Origin: Lentisphaerae bacterium GWF2_50_93
GTDB taxonomy: Bacteria; Verrucomicrobiota; Lentisphaeria; Victivallales; GWF2-50-93
Reading direction: 5' to 3'
Assembly: GCA_001804815.1 (NCBI GenBank)
Contig: MHBI01000043.1
Coordinates: 1 to 46,964, forward strand
Length of the DNA: 46,964 nucleotides
The notes beneath the pieces were generated by a model. It was not told the DNA's origin, made no database searches, and worked only from the letters and a program-made list of their open reading frames with translations. Of this stretch, positions 1 to 8,948 are shown piece after piece (position 1 is the stretch's first letter; every line of letters starts with the position of its first letter). Both the position numbers and the translations under genes were made by a program.

Positions 1-6
1 ATAAGT

Positions 7-61
7 CCTTCTCCTTTCTTTTTCTTAAGCTGTTATAATTTAAGAAGGGAGAAGGCTTTTT
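7..61 (+). terminator. Rho-independent-type hairpin at window start
   Basis: CCTTCTCC (7-14) is the reverse complement of GGAGAAGG (48-55). An inner pair, TTCTTAA/TTAAGAA, lies between them, and the 3' arm is followed by CTTTTTCT. This is the shape of an intrinsic terminator, probably for a gene ending left of the window. The stem sequence is nearly symmetric in its A/T flanks, so it could work in both directions. The rest of 62-229 shows no further gene. Confidence 0.55.
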
Positions 62-229
62 CTAACTATTCTATGTTTAACATAAGGTCTTTAGTTGTGT
101 CTTATCTTAGCGCCATTCGACTCTGCCCTCCTTAAATTATTTTTGAAATCCTGGAAGGAATCCCGATGATAAAATCCAATCCGGAGCTATTGTATTCAGG
201 CTTACTAAAAAAAACTGGAAGGGGATTAA

Positions 230-1294
230 ATGAAAAATATTTTCTTCGCAACAGCAATGGCGGTGCTTATGACGGCGGTCTCATGCAAGTCTGTTTCACA
301 GGAACAGGATTCTGCGGTCAAGGCGGATCCGTCAAATCCGGAAAGCAGCCTGCTCATCCTCAAGAACCAGGAGATCGTCCTGGGAATACTTCCGGATGTC
401 GGCGGGCATATCGTCCTTTTAAGATCTGTTGACGGCAAGAATATCCTCCAGACGGATCCGAAATTGTGGAGCGCCCCGGCTCCAATGTTTTCCGTCGAAA
501 AACCGCCGTTCCTTGGATACAACGGACATATCTACTGGCTCGGACCACAGAAAGGATGGTGGTCGCAGCAGGACTTGAACGCCGACAAGAAGAAACAGAA
601 TGCCACTTGGCCGCCGGATCCATACCTGACGCTCGCGAAATATGAGATCGTCGCCCAGACTGCCGATTCAGTGAAGCTGAAAAGTCCCGCAAGTCCGGTC
701 AGCGGCCTGCAGATGCTCAAGGAATTCAGCATCAAGGGAAACAAGGTCTTTTTAAAGGTGACGGCGACTAACATCAGGGACAGCGAAGTATCCTGGGACA
801 TCTGGTCCAACACCCGTCTTCCCGGAAACGCCAACGTATATGTTCCTGCCAGCAAGGAAGGCGGGGTTATAAAAATTGAATTCACCGCATGGACTCCTGA
901 CAAGGACAGGGTTCTTCCTTATGATATAACAGACGGATTCCTTCACCACGACGCCGGCATGCTTGCCGCCGACAAGGAGCACGTCTTCACTTCGAAGACC
1001 TACATGTATCCGTCCGCACCCTGCATAGCCGCTTTCTGCAACGGATATCTTTTCATCAAGAAATCCGAACTTGTCCCGAAGAACAAAATACATCCCGACC
1101 AGGCGTTCGTGGAGATATACAAGCTGACCGGGAATATACAGGGGACGCTGTCGGAACTTGAAATGCATGGAGCCTATTCCGCCGTGAAGCCGGGAGAAAG
1201 CGTGTCGTTCGAGGAGAACTGGGAGCTGATTCCCTGCAAGGATCTGCCGGGTACGGCGGATCGGATAAAATTCCTGAAGGAGAAACTGAAGTAA
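230..1294 (+). CDS. DUF4380-like secreted lipoprotein
   Basis: A 354-residue protein with a short hydrophobic signal and a probable lipobox ending in Cys19 (AVSC), so it is likely a membrane-anchored lipoprotein. The part after the signal (LGILPDVGGHIVLLRS, then beta-rich sequence to the end) resembles DUF4380-type proteins, which have an aldose-epimerase-like beta-sandwich appearance. That family has no firmly known function and I see no certain catalytic residues. A strong Shine-Dalgarno (GGAAGGGG) precedes the ATG, which fixes the start. It converges with the AraC gene at 1512-2330, with palindromic repeats between them. A role in sugar binding or processing fits the neighbourhood but is inference. 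Confidence 0.6.
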   Translation: MKNIFFATAMAVLMTAVSCKSVSQEQDSAVKADPSNPESSLLILKNQEIVLGILPDVGGHIVLLRSVDGKNILQTDPKLWSAPAPMFSVEKPPFLGYNGHIYWLGPQKGWWSQQDLNADKKKQNATWPPDPYLTLAKYEIVAQTADSVKLKSPASPVSGLQMLKEFSIKGNKVFLKVTATNIRDSEVSWDIWSNTRLPGNANVYVPASKEGGVIKIEFTAWTPDKDRVLPYDITDGFLHHDAGMLAADKEHVFTSKTYMYPSAPCIAAFCNGYLFIKKSELVPKNKIHPDQAFVEIYKLTGNIQGTLSELEMHGAYSAVKPGESVSFEENWELIPCKDLPGTADRIKFLKEKLK

Positions 1295-1307
1295 AGACGC
1301 AATTTTT

Positions 1308-1413
1308 AAGTAGGTACGTGCTTCAGCATGTACCATCTTAATATTCAAGAATGGGACAGGCTTCCGACTTCGCACAAAAGCTACGCCGGACACAGAAAGC
1401 CCGTCCCTACTTC
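1308..1413 (+). repeat. Palindromic repeat PR-B
   Basis: Starts AGTAGGTACGTGCTTCAGCA, continues with a GGGACAGGC block and closes with CCCGTCCCTACTT. Related copies lie at 3781-3880 (diverged), 30144-30211, 37613-37676 (inverted) and 45226-45297. GTAC..GTAC and GGGAC..GTCCC arms give nested hairpins. It begins 13 bp after a stop codon. Confidence 0.8.
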
Positions 1414-1420
1414 TAGAACA

Positions 1421-1453
1421 TGCCTTGCGGCATTAATCCGCCTGAGGCGGATT
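1421..1453. repeat. Paired small hairpins between convergent genes
   Basis: A short ATGCC/GGCAT-type hairpin is followed by AATCCGCC-TGA-GGCGGATT, a perfect 8-bp stem (1435-1453). It lies between two convergent genes, so it may serve as a bidirectional transcription end. There is no clear U-tract, so a terminator role is uncertain. Confidence 0.55.
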
Positions 1454-1511
1454 GACTACAATCTTATACAAGAAAAATAAAAATCTGCTTTACAATTATC
1501 ATGAAGTAAAT

Positions 1512-2330
1512 TCAGCGTCCGCTGAATTTACCGGCGGTGATTCCTGTCATTTTCTTGAATGACCTCATGAAATAGAAGACGTCTTCAAAACCACACTTTC
1601 CGGCGGCCTCCTTGATGGAGCATCCCTCCGAGAGCAGCTGTTTCGCCTTCGAGATCCTCATGGAAAGGATGAACTCCTTCGGCGAGTTCCCTGTGTGTGC
1701 GCTGAAAAGCCTCCTGAAATGCGTCAGGCTGATGTTGGATTCCGCGGCAAGTTCCTCAACTGAATAATCCTTGTCGGGATTTGCGCTGATTCTTGCTATG
1801 ACCTTCTCCAACGCAAGCTCGCCTGCTGAAGAGACCACCAGCTCCTTGGACGTCCTATGGAGATTCAGGACCATGTCGATGATGATCCTCTTTCTTTCGA
1901 GGATCGAATCCATGTCCTCACGGCCTTTGATCCTGGACAGGGACATATGGGCTTTCTTCACGGATTCATTCTTGTCGCGGAAGACAGGTTTTCCCAGGTA
2001 TCCCATCTTTTCCAGGGTGCCTGATTCAGGTCCGCCCCAGACGACCCACAGGCTCTTCCATTCGCCTTCCGGATAATACATCGCGGGAACCTTCGGATAG
2101 ACGAGCATCACGTCTCCGGCCTTCACGTTTTTCCTGCCGGCATTTTCGGAAATATAGAAGCCTTCACCCTTTTCTATGTAGACCGCAGCGTAGAGCCCGA
2201 GTATCCTCAGCTTGTCCGGCTTCCCTGAACTTACGGCCTCGCCGGTCCTGTCGACCCATAGCCCCAGCGACTTCTCGAACCCGAGCGGAGTCCTGAACGT
2301 CTCAGACCGGAAGATTTCCATTTTTTTCAT
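1512..2330 (-). CDS. AraC-family transcriptional regulator
   Basis: A 272-residue regulator. The N-terminal half has a cupin-like sensing region (LGLYAAVYIEKGEGFYISE, then GDVMLVYPKVPAMYYP). The last ~100 residues form the double helix-turn-helix of AraC/XylS proteins (SVEELAAESNISLTHFRRLF and CSIKEAAGKCGFEDVFYFMR). The open frame extends upstream to 2519, but that part has no domain character. I chose ATG 2330 (MKKMEIF), which follows a GGGG-containing leader. It is divergent from the URO-D-like gene at 2648, which it may control. Such regulators next to catabolic genes usually respond to sugars; the ligand here is unknown. Confidence 0.85.
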   Translation of the reverse strand: MKKMEIFRSETFRTPLGFEKSLGLWVDRTGEAVSSGKPDKLRILGLYAAVYIEKGEGFYISENAGRKNVKAGDVMLVYPKVPAMYYPEGEWKSLWVVWGGPESGTLEKMGYLGKPVFRDKNESVKKAHMSLSRIKGREDMDSILERKRIIIDMVLNLHRTSKELVVSSAGELALEKVIARISANPDKDYSVEELAAESNISLTHFRRLFSAHTGNSPKEFILSMRISKAKQLLSEGCSIKEAAGKCGFEDVFYFMRSFKKMTGITAGKFSGR

Positions 2331-2567
2331 TTTTCCCCAAGTATCATCACTCTTCGTTATAAAGAATCTCCGGGAATCCTGCGCTATAGCGGTCCCTTGC
2401 TCCGCCCCATACCCCCTGCCAGTATTGACATGCCAAACGGCTGGAGATTCTTTATCATGGTCGATTTGTCCATATTTATGCTTTTTCCGTCCATTGCCGT
2501 TTATATGATACCATAGCATTGTAAGCCAGAAAAAAGAAATGATTATATGATGTTTGATATGTTAATA

Positions 2568-2631
2568 AGTAGGACGGTTTTTAAACCGTCAACTGTTTTA
2601 AGATAACCGTCGGGTTAAAACCAGACATACT
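2568..2631 (+). repeat. Palindromic repeat PR-A
   Basis: Two adjacent hairpins, GACGGTTTTTAAACCGTC and a GTCGGGTTAAAACC..GAC arm, bounded by AGTAGG and CATACT. It lies just upstream of the URO-D-like gene, whose AAGGAG ribosome site follows at once. One base (CCAGAC instead of CCCGAC) weakens the second stem. Confidence 0.8.
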
Positions 2632-2647
2632 GAAAAGGAGACAGAAC

Positions 2648-3781
2648 ATGAACGAGAGACAGAGAATCTTAGAGACCTATCTATTCGGAAATCCAGACAG
2701 GATTCCCCTGAACCCGGGCTATGAACGCAAGTCGACCAGGGATGCGTGGAGGACGCAGGGCGTTCCGAAAAGCGTGAAGGATTCGGAACTCATCGAATAC
2801 GCATACCGCCAGGCCGGCGGAAAACTCGAATGGCCGAAGGGCGGAAAAGGGTTTGGTGTAAATGAACGCATGATCCCGATGTTCGAGGAGAAGGTCATCG
2901 AGAAGAAGGCGGATTCCCAGATCGTCCAGGACTGGAAGGGGAACATCTGCGAGATCGGCAATGAGTTCACGGTCGAATATCTCAGGAACGCAATCGACTT
3001 CGTGACGCGACGCTGGGTCAAATGCCCTGTTGAGAACCGTGCCGACTGGGAGGACATGAAAAGACGTTATGACGCGAACGACATGTCGAGATTCCCCAAC
3101 GATGCCGCGGCGCTTGGACAAGAACTAGCCGTCAGGGAGCATTTCACTCAGATCCATCTCTCAGGTCCATTCTGGCAGCTGCGCGAATGGGTCGGCTTCG
3201 AAAACCTGTGCACGATGTTCTATGACGATCCTGACTTTGTCCGTGAGATGATACAGTTCTGGCAGGATCACGTATCACAGCTTCTCAGGAACGCCTTCAA
3301 GTACCATGTGCCCGACATGGTGCATCTTTCCGAGGACATGGCGTACAAGTCCTTTTCGATGATTTCTCCTGACATGACGAGGGAATATCTTCTGCCAACC
3401 TGGAAGAAATGGGGCGAGATAATCCGTGGCGCCGGTGTTCCGGTATACGCGATGGATTCCGACGGTTTCATCGGCGAACTCATTCCGCTCTGGATCGAGG
3501 CAGGCATCAACGTCTGCGATCCGATCGAAGTGGCGGCCGGAAACGACATCGTGGATTTCAGGAAGCGCTTCGGGCGCAACATTGCATATGCCGGAGGCGT
3601 CGACAAGAGGGAGATGGCAAAGGGCGGAAAATTCATAGAAGAGGAAATCAAAAGAATCGAACCCGTGATCAAGGCAGGCGGATTCATACCCAGCTGCGAC
3701 CATGGCGTGCCGTCCGACGTGACCTGGCCGAACTTCGTATATTACACGAAGCTGCTTTCCAAGACCACCGGCTGGCTGTAA
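2648..3781 (+). CDS. Uroporphyrinogen decarboxylase-like (URO-D superfamily) protein
   Basis: A 377-residue cytoplasmic protein of the URO-D/MtaA/CmuA superfamily. It opens with MNERQRILETYLFGNPDRIP, typical of the group, and carries HLSEDMAYKSFSMISP and a late YAGGVDKREMAKG segment matching the conserved strand and loop arrangement of the TIM barrel. Heme biosynthesis is unlikely because no other heme genes are nearby. Divergent members of this superfamily act in corrinoid-dependent methyl transfer or demethylation and are common in glycan-degrading Lentisphaerota and Verrucomicrobia; that role is inference. A strong AAGGAG site fixes the start. The stop codon (TAA, 3779-3781) abuts a PR-B repeat. 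Confidence 0.8.
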   Translation: MNERQRILETYLFGNPDRIPLNPGYERKSTRDAWRTQGVPKSVKDSELIEYAYRQAGGKLEWPKGGKGFGVNERMIPMFEEKVIEKKADSQIVQDWKGNICEIGNEFTVEYLRNAIDFVTRRWVKCPVENRADWEDMKRRYDANDMSRFPNDAAALGQELAVREHFTQIHLSGPFWQLREWVGFENLCTMFYDDPDFVREMIQFWQDHVSQLLRNAFKYHVPDMVHLSEDMAYKSFSMISPDMTREYLLPTWKKWGEIIRGAGVPVYAMDSDGFIGELIPLWIEAGINVCDPIEVAAGNDIVDFRKRFGRNIAYAGGVDKREMAKGGKFIEEEIKRIEPVIKAGGFIPSCDHGVPSDVTWPNFVYYTKLLSKTTGWL

Positions 3782-3880
3782 GTAGGTACGCCCTTCAGGG
3801 TGTACCATGTATTTTACGAACCGAGACAAGCATTCAAACCGAATCAAGATTGGTACACCTTAAAAGGCGTACCTACTTTA
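3781..3880 (+). repeat. Palindromic repeat PR-B, diverged
   Basis: AGTAGGTACGCCCTTCAGGG at the left pairs with CCTTAAAAGGCGTACCTACT at the right. The outer AGTAGGTACGCC/GGCGTACCTACT arms are a perfect inverted repeat about 100 bp apart. The first base is the last base of the preceding stop codon. Confidence 0.75.
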
Positions 3881-3884
3881 AAAA

Positions 3885-3942
3885 GGAACGCCTACCTCCA
3901 AGTCGGCATGGAAGAAGCCGGTCTGGAGACCGGCGCTCCTTT
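3885..3942 (-). repeat. Palindromic repeat PR-E
   Basis: In reverse complement it reads GGAGCGCCGGTCTCCAGACC, then GCCGACTTGGAGGTAGGCGTTCC. A second copy is at 33525-33578 in the opposite orientation. Each copy holds a GCCGGTCT/AGACCGGC hairpin. The following stretch to 4229 has no gene, apart from the short repeat at 4074. Confidence 0.8.
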
Positions 3943-4073
3943 TGGGAAATATAACCAGATTAGTGAGCCATAATAAACGTGCATAAAAAACAAGAAGATG
4001 ACGGATAGTATTACTGATGACACAGAAATAGAATACGATTCATCAACTTCTTATTTTCTCAATCATTATCTTC

Positions 4074-4102
4074 TTCTGTGTAGTCTGTGTGTTCTGTGGT
4101 TA
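4074..4102 (+). repeat. 29-bp dispersed repeat, copy 1
   Basis: A 29-bp string beginning TTCTGTGTAGTCTGTGTG is repeated at 19846-19874 with a single G/A difference. It is not a palindrome. It lies in a gene-free stretch downstream of the kinase gene. Confidence 0.7.
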
Positions 4103-4229
4103 TGCTTAGATCTTCTTCGTGTGCTTTATGGCTTGATCCAAGCGGGTGCGAAAAAATCTTGTAGAATCACTTCGAGGTCACATCGCCAGTATCCAGATGG
4201 ATGTAAACTAACACATTTCGGATCTGGAA

Positions 4230-7200
4230 TCATGGGTTGACAAAGACAATAGGTGGCAGATGCTGCGAGGTCTTGTATTTGAACTTTTCCCCGGATTTGC
4301 ATTCCTTGGAGAATATTTCCCATTTGCCATAGGCACCCTCAATGAAACCTTCGCTTCTCCAGCCTCCTGCGACAAGCTGATCCCTTGAGGTAATTTCTTT
4401 TGCCTGGTCTGCATCTGTTATTTCACTCCATTTCGCAGACATGAACAACTTTCCCCCCTTAAGGACCTGGAATTCCGTTACGGCATGATTATTTGTTGAA
4501 ATCAATGAATAACTTGTCCCGTTTAAGACTGCAGGGATTAAGTCCCACTTGAACTTGTCGTTAAAGCCAAATACCGGACTTCCTGCTTCCAGAGCAGCGA
4601 ACTTGGCATTTTCAACTTTCACCTGAGCTGATCCGGTTCCAGACTTTGTATCGTTCTTGTTTTTATTAGCAGGTGATAGTGAACCGATATCGGAGAGGAC
4701 AAGGTTGTCGATGAGAATATATCCTTCACCATGTCCTGAATGGCCCAGTCCGCCGATTCCCAGATACGCAGTGGCGGTGTCTGTAAACGACTTGCTGGTG
4801 AAATCATATGTGCCTCTACTGCCGGAAAGGGATACATCCGAGATGGAACCATTGGCAGTACTCACGGTATAGGTGAGAGTCTTGAAAGTCACGGGATCAA
4901 AAGCTCCTCCAGCCCACTTTATGCTTTTCCCTTCTATGCCATTTTCCACAAGAACCAGACTTCCATCAATGTTGAGTTTCAGTCCAGTAAAAGCAGTCAT
5001 GGGTTTCATCATGCGCCCGCCGGGAAGGCTGGAATAGAATCCCAGGAGGATATATTCGCATGAGGTGTCGCCGAATCTCAGGTCGGCGCGGACCAGCATC
5101 TTGACAGGCTTGACATATGATCCTTTGCCTGAAATGGAAAGACCGGAACTTGCAACATTGTGGAAGGATGCCTGGTTGGGGCTGTCGGGTTTCAGGGCGC
5201 TTCCCCTGATCCTTACCTCGTATTCGCCGTCCCCGGCCACCAGCTGCCATTTTGAACCTGTAAGATTGGTCGGAGCAGAAGTTCTTTCAGACAACAGCAC
5301 ATTGCTGCCGGGATCATCATAATTGAAATCATCCAACATGATAATCTTGCCGGAAACGTTCTTGGAAAGCAGTTTGCCGCTTGTCGGCGCGACAGCAGAT
5401 ATCTTTTCCCTGGGAGCGGATTTTCCCTTCAGCGCTTCGAGCGCGGAATTCGCGGATTCCGAGAGCTTCGCAAGCTCATCTGCCTTTTCAGCTGCGAATT
5501 TCGCAGTCTTATGCACCTCCGGGAAGGACTCAATGGATTTCAAGAAATCGCCTATGTCCTTTTCGGTCATTCTGGTGACGGACTCGGATCTGGCGAGAAG
5601 TTTTTCAAAATCCTTTGTAGCAGCAGCCTCAATCCGCCCGCACCTTATTTCATCTATCTTGTCCTTCATCGGCTGACACAGTGCTCCGCAGCTTTCACAG
5701 GATTTCATGGCATCGTCGAGTTTTCCGGTCTTAACCTCGGATACGCCCTTCAAAACGGATCCGGCAATTGGATTGACGGCTGAAAGCCGTTTGATCTTTT
5801 CTTCGCAGTTCAAGTCTTTCAAGGCATATTTATTGACCATCATGGCCTTGCCAAGGGTTTGTTCGCAATAGATAAATCCTCCCTCGACTTTTCTAATCTT
5901 TGATTTCACTGTCTTGTTTTCAACACCCAGGGAGATCATGCTGCCAGTATCCTTCTGGAGGCTGGCCAGGATGATCTCATCTGATTTGGCTAGCGGTTCG
6001 AGGACACCCTTCAACTCCGGCAGAAGAGACGGATCCTCTGCGAATTTCGCAGAAGCGGACTTATAGTCCTCCTTCATTATGTCAGAGGCCACGGCGTCGA
6101 GCATTTCAGTTATTTTCCTGCCATCCGATTGTGGGTTTTCCGCCTTGATCTTCTTTGCAGCCTCATCGGCAACTCGTTTTTCCTCCTCTTTATTTCTGCG
6201 TTTATCATCCTCGAGATCATTTTTCACTTTCACAAGTTTCGCGATTTCTGCTCCAGCCATGCTCTCGAATCTTGTACCCTTGCAGCCCGTCTTTATTTTC
6301 TCGAAATTGGATATGGCGGTTTCGAAGTGGGATTTATCCGCGAGCGCCTGGTCTGCGGATTTCGATGCCGCATCCCACAGCTCCTGGTGGCTTCTCTCCA
6401 GATTAGCTGCATCTTCCTCGGACTTTTTCTTGTCCAGCTCGGCCTTTTTGGCGGCTTCCTCGATCCTGCGGGTATCTTCCTGTCTTTTCTGCTCTTCTGC
6501 ACGGTTTTTCTCAGCGGCTGCCTTGCTGGAATTACTCATGACGACAAATACAATGATCAGCACGACTGCCAGGATTGCGGCAACCCCGATGATCAGTGGC
6601 AGCTTCGATGACTTTGAATGCAATGGCGCTGAAGACTCATGCACAGCTGCCTTCTCCAAATGCAATCTGGCCTTGGGCAGTTTGAACTGCTGGCGCTTAT
6701 TGATAACCCGGCTGATCTTTTCAGTATTATTGACGAGGTGCCCGTCGGAAAGCTGTGTGGCAGGCATCTCCCCGTCAAGGACAAGATTGATGTCCCTGAT
6801 GAGATCATCCCAGCTCAGTTGCCGCTCCTCCTTTTTTTTCGCCATCATTATCTGCACTAGGACTTCACACGGCTTGCTTATTGCGGGGTTGAGCGAATGG
6901 AGGAGCGGTGGTGCATCGGTGAGATGCTTGGTCATCACAGCTATGGAGCTCTTGGCGTCGAAAGGTACCTTGCCGTCAAGCATGTGGAAGAGAGTCACGC
7001 CGAGTGAATACAGGTCCGAACGGAAATCAATCTCATCTTCAGCGGAAACCTGTTCCGGGCTGATATAATGAGGCGTGCCCATGATGGTTCCGGACATGGT
7101 GAGCGAGGCATCCTCTGACAGGCTTTTAGAAACACCCATGTCCATCAGCTTTGGTTCGCCGTTCCGGTCAAGCATTATGTTCGAGGGCTTGATGTCCCGG

Positions 7201-7718
7201 TGGATCATCTGATAGTTTTTCCAGGCGTAGCTCAGTCCGTTAGCAACGGCGCAGATGATCTTCAAGGCTTCCTTCTCTGGAATTTTACCGGCGCGGTGGA
7301 TCCTGTCCTCCAGAGATTCCCCGTCGACATACGACATTGCCAGATAGTAGATATCTCCGGCCACTCCGGCGTCGAATGCGGTGACGATGTTGTTGTGCTG
7401 GAGCCTGCCGCTGTTGCGGACTTCGCGCATGAACTGGTCGACAAACTCAGGATCTCGGGTGAGGTTCGGGGAAAGTATTTTCAGGGCGACTTTGCGGCCC
7501 ATGCTGGTCTGATGCGCGAGCCAGACTTCGCCCATGGCTCCGGCGCCAATCTTGCATTCCAGCTGGAATCCGCCGATTTCAAGACCTTCATGGAGACCCT
7601 GTCTTGGAACCATCAGTGAGGCGCCGCAGCTCGGGCATTGGACGGCGCTGCCCGCCATTCCGGCGTCGCATTCGATTTGCACGTTGCAGTTTATGCATGT
7701 GAAGGAAAGATTCGGCAT
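4230..7718 (-). CDS. Membrane Ser/Thr protein kinase with zinc ribbon and lectin-like C-terminus
   Basis: A 1162-residue Hanks-type kinase. Order: zinc ribbon (C8-x2-C11 and C28-x2-C31); kinase domain about 52-330 with Gly loop IGAGAMGEV, Lys80, Glu99, HRDIKPSN (Asp175) and an activation segment starting DMG (193-195) where DFG is usual; one transmembrane helix about 373-396 (PLIIGVAAILAVVLIIVFVV); a long charged coiled coil rich in K/E/A; and from about residue 790 a beta-rich region (VLLDDFNYDDPG, SGKGSYVKPVKMLVRADLRF) resembling concanavalin-A/LamG folds. The kinase should face the cytoplasm and the C-terminus the outside. A carbohydrate-sensing receptor kinase is a reasonable inference. 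Its GAGGGGG ribosome site lies near ATG 7718. It is a single-gene unit, opposite in strand to the genes around it. Confidence 0.9.
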   Translation of the reverse strand: MPNLSFTCINCNVQIECDAGMAGSAVQCPSCGASLMVPRQGLHEGLEIGGFQLECKIGAGAMGEVWLAHQTSMGRKVALKILSPNLTRDPEFVDQFMREVRNSGRLQHNNIVTAFDAGVAGDIYYLAMSYVDGESLEDRIHRAGKIPEKEALKIICAVANGLSYAWKNYQMIHRDIKPSNIMLDRNGEPKLMDMGVSKSLSEDASLTMSGTIMGTPHYISPEQVSAEDEIDFRSDLYSLGVTLFHMLDGKVPFDAKSSIAVMTKHLTDAPPLLHSLNPAISKPCEVLVQIMMAKKKEERQLSWDDLIRDINLVLDGEMPATQLSDGHLVNNTEKISRVINKRQQFKLPKARLHLEKAAVHESSAPLHSKSSKLPLIIGVAAILAVVLIIVFVVMSNSSKAAAEKNRAEEQKRQEDTRRIEEAAKKAELDKKKSEEDAANLERSHQELWDAASKSADQALADKSHFETAISNFEKIKTGCKGTRFESMAGAEIAKLVKVKNDLEDDKRRNKEEEKRVADEAAKKIKAENPQSDGRKITEMLDAVASDIMKEDYKSASAKFAEDPSLLPELKGVLEPLAKSDEIILASLQKDTGSMISLGVENKTVKSKIRKVEGGFIYCEQTLGKAMMVNKYALKDLNCEEKIKRLSAVNPIAGSVLKGVSEVKTGKLDDAMKSCESCGALCQPMKDKIDEIRCGRIEAAATKDFEKLLARSESVTRMTEKDIGDFLKSIESFPEVHKTAKFAAEKADELAKLSESANSALEALKGKSAPREKISAVAPTSGKLLSKNVSGKIIMLDDFNYDDPGSNVLLSERTSAPTNLTGSKWQLVAGDGEYEVRIRGSALKPDSPNQASFHNVASSGLSISGKGSYVKPVKMLVRADLRFGDTSCEYILLGFYSSLPGGRMMKPMTAFTGLKLNIDGSLVLVENGIEGKSIKWAGGAFDPVTFKTLTYTVSTANGSISDVSLSGSRGTYDFTSKSFTDTATAYLGIGGLGHSGHGEGYILIDNLVLSDIGSLSPANKNKNDTKSGTGSAQVKVENAKFAALEAGSPVFGFNDKFKWDLIPAVLNGTSYSLISTNNHAVTEFQVLKGGKLFMSAKWSEITDADQAKEITSRDQLVAGGWRSEGFIEGAYGKWEIFSKECKSGEKFKYKTSQHLPPIVFVNP

Positions 7719-7917
7719 GTTTGACTACCCCCTCGATATCAAGCATTCCCATAAAATCACCAACTCATTACAACCGAATTAATATATGCATGCAATGTTT
7801 GAAATCAAGATGAAGGAAGTTGTTTTTAATATTGTAAATGAACTGGCAGCAAAAGTATTCATGTATCAGTTTTTGCCCGGATAGCAGTTAAACACAAATA
7901 ATCAGCTTTTCATTACA

Positions 7918-7946
7918 TTGCCTGAAATCCCTGTTTATGGTATACT
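7918..7946 (+). promoter_or_regulatory. Sigma-70-like promoter for pseudopilin at 8022
   Basis: TTGCCT (7918-7923), a 17-bp spacer, then TATACT (7941-7946). It lies about 75 bp upstream of ATG 8022, the first gene of a plus-strand run. The remaining 7719-8021 interval is AT-rich and holds no gene. Confidence 0.6.
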
Positions 7947-8021
7947 TATTGGCAGTTAAAGACAAAATCGGCGTTTTTTCATCATTTGACTGACTTTAGG
8001 TAACCGCCAGGGACAGGAAAT

Positions 8022-8840
8022 ATGAAATCAAAATCATATAATTTTTTCTCTTCGCAGAAAAGAAAAAATATGTTTACCCTAATAGAACTGCTCGTGGTCA
8101 TCGCGATCATATCAATTCTTGCCGCGCTTCTCCTGCCAGCCCTGCAGCAGGCGAAGGAGATGGCGAAACAGGCCGTATGCATCAGCAACCAGAAGCAGAT
8201 TGGAACAGCCCTCTGCCTATATCAGACCGATCATAATTATTATGTCGCAGCAACTTCAATATGGGATCCGCCCTCCGCCGGACAGAAGACCGTATCCTGG
8301 GCGCGTTGGCTGATAGATCTTCCCACCTTCTTTACCGGAGAACCACGTGGCGACTACCTGCCTGCAGGGGCCCGGCTCCTGTTGAACTGTCCGTCAAGCA
8401 AGACCGACACCATAGTCACTGGCAATGACACCTGGAAACGCTGCCTGACGGCTTACGGGATGTATGCGATAAAGAACAACAGCGGTGCGGATTACGACAA
8501 TATCGAAAGCCATTGGACAGATCCTTCCTGGGACTCGGGAAGCATGACCCTTTATTTCATACCAAAAATAGCTTCCCCTTCCAAATGGGTGCTTGTCGCC
8601 GACAGTTCGTCTGATTCGGACATAGGGCGCAACTCATGCGAATTCTATGGACAGAGCGACGGCAACGGAGTTTTCTTCCATATGATTCATGTGAACTCAG
8701 GAAACGCCCTCCTGGCCGACGGCCATGTTGAAAGCGCAAATGCCGGCGCCCTTCTCAGCATGACCAACAGGCATGACACGATAGGCAAAGTCGGAATCAC
8801 CCGATGGCTGACCAAGAAAGGCGCGCCAGTTATAAACTGA
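8022..8840 (+). CDS. Pseudopilin-like protein with C-terminal DGH motif
   Basis: 272 residues. A short basic leader ends ...KRKNM, then the type IV prepilin/type II secretion signature [12 protein letters not shown] with Glu at mature position 5, then [10 protein letters not shown]. The C-terminal part has [15 protein letters not shown], matching the H-X9-DG prepilin-associated (DUF1559-like) module. The protein should sit in the inner membrane or a pseudopilus, with a globular domain outside the cytoplasm. The residue before the cleavage site is Met rather than the usual Gly. An AGGAAA site precedes ATG 8022. It is followed by a GntR/LacI regulator with its own promoter. Function is unknown; surface glycan binding is inference. 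Confidence 0.85.
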   Translation: MKSKSYNFFSSQKRKNMFTLIELLVVIAIISILAALLLPALQQAKEMAKQAVCISNQKQIGTALCLYQTDHNYYVAATSIWDPPSAGQKTVSWARWLIDLPTFFTGEPRGDYLPAGARLLLNCPSSKTDTIVTGNDTWKRCLTAYGMYAIKNNSGADYDNIESHWTDPSWDSGSMTLYFIPKIASPSKWVLVADSSSDSDIGRNSCEFYGQSDGNGVFFHMIHVNSGNALLADGHVESANAGALLSMTNRHDTIGKVGITRWLTKKGAPVIN

Positions 8841-8890
8841 ATCTTCCCGATCCGGAGCTTTGTTTTTAACTGAAATATCTTTAATATCTC

Positions 8891-8930
8891 TTGACAGCCT
8901 GGAGGTTTTGGTTTATAATGATATATATCA
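8891..8930 (+). promoter_or_regulatory. Near-perfect promoter plus palindromic operator for GntR gene
   Basis: TTGACA (8891-8896), 17-bp spacer, TATAAT (8914-8919): both boxes match consensus exactly. TGATATATATCA (8919-8930), a perfect 12-bp palindrome, overlaps the -10 end and the expected start of transcription. That position suits repression by the regulator encoded just downstream. Confidence 0.8.
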
Positions 8931-8948
8931 ATATGGAAATATCATCAA

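Noticed and set aside
166..432. 88-residue frame overlapping the DUF4380 gene start
   Set aside because: Frame-shifted relative to the convincing lipoprotein and lacking its own signals.
2331..2519. Longer N-terminus of the first AraC regulator
   Set aside because: The added 63 residues look noncoding and no ribosome site supports the upstream start.
3275..3847. 190-residue minus-strand frame within the URO-D-like gene
   Set aside because: Antisense of a well-supported gene; no domain, no ribosome site.
3998..4240. 80-residue frame in the spacer after the PR-E repeat
   Set aside because: Built over a dispersed repeat, no domain, weak start.
6079..7068. 329-residue open frame on the plus strand opposite the kinase gene
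   Set aside because: It is an antisense shadow; composition follows the kinase codons, no start signal or domain is visible.
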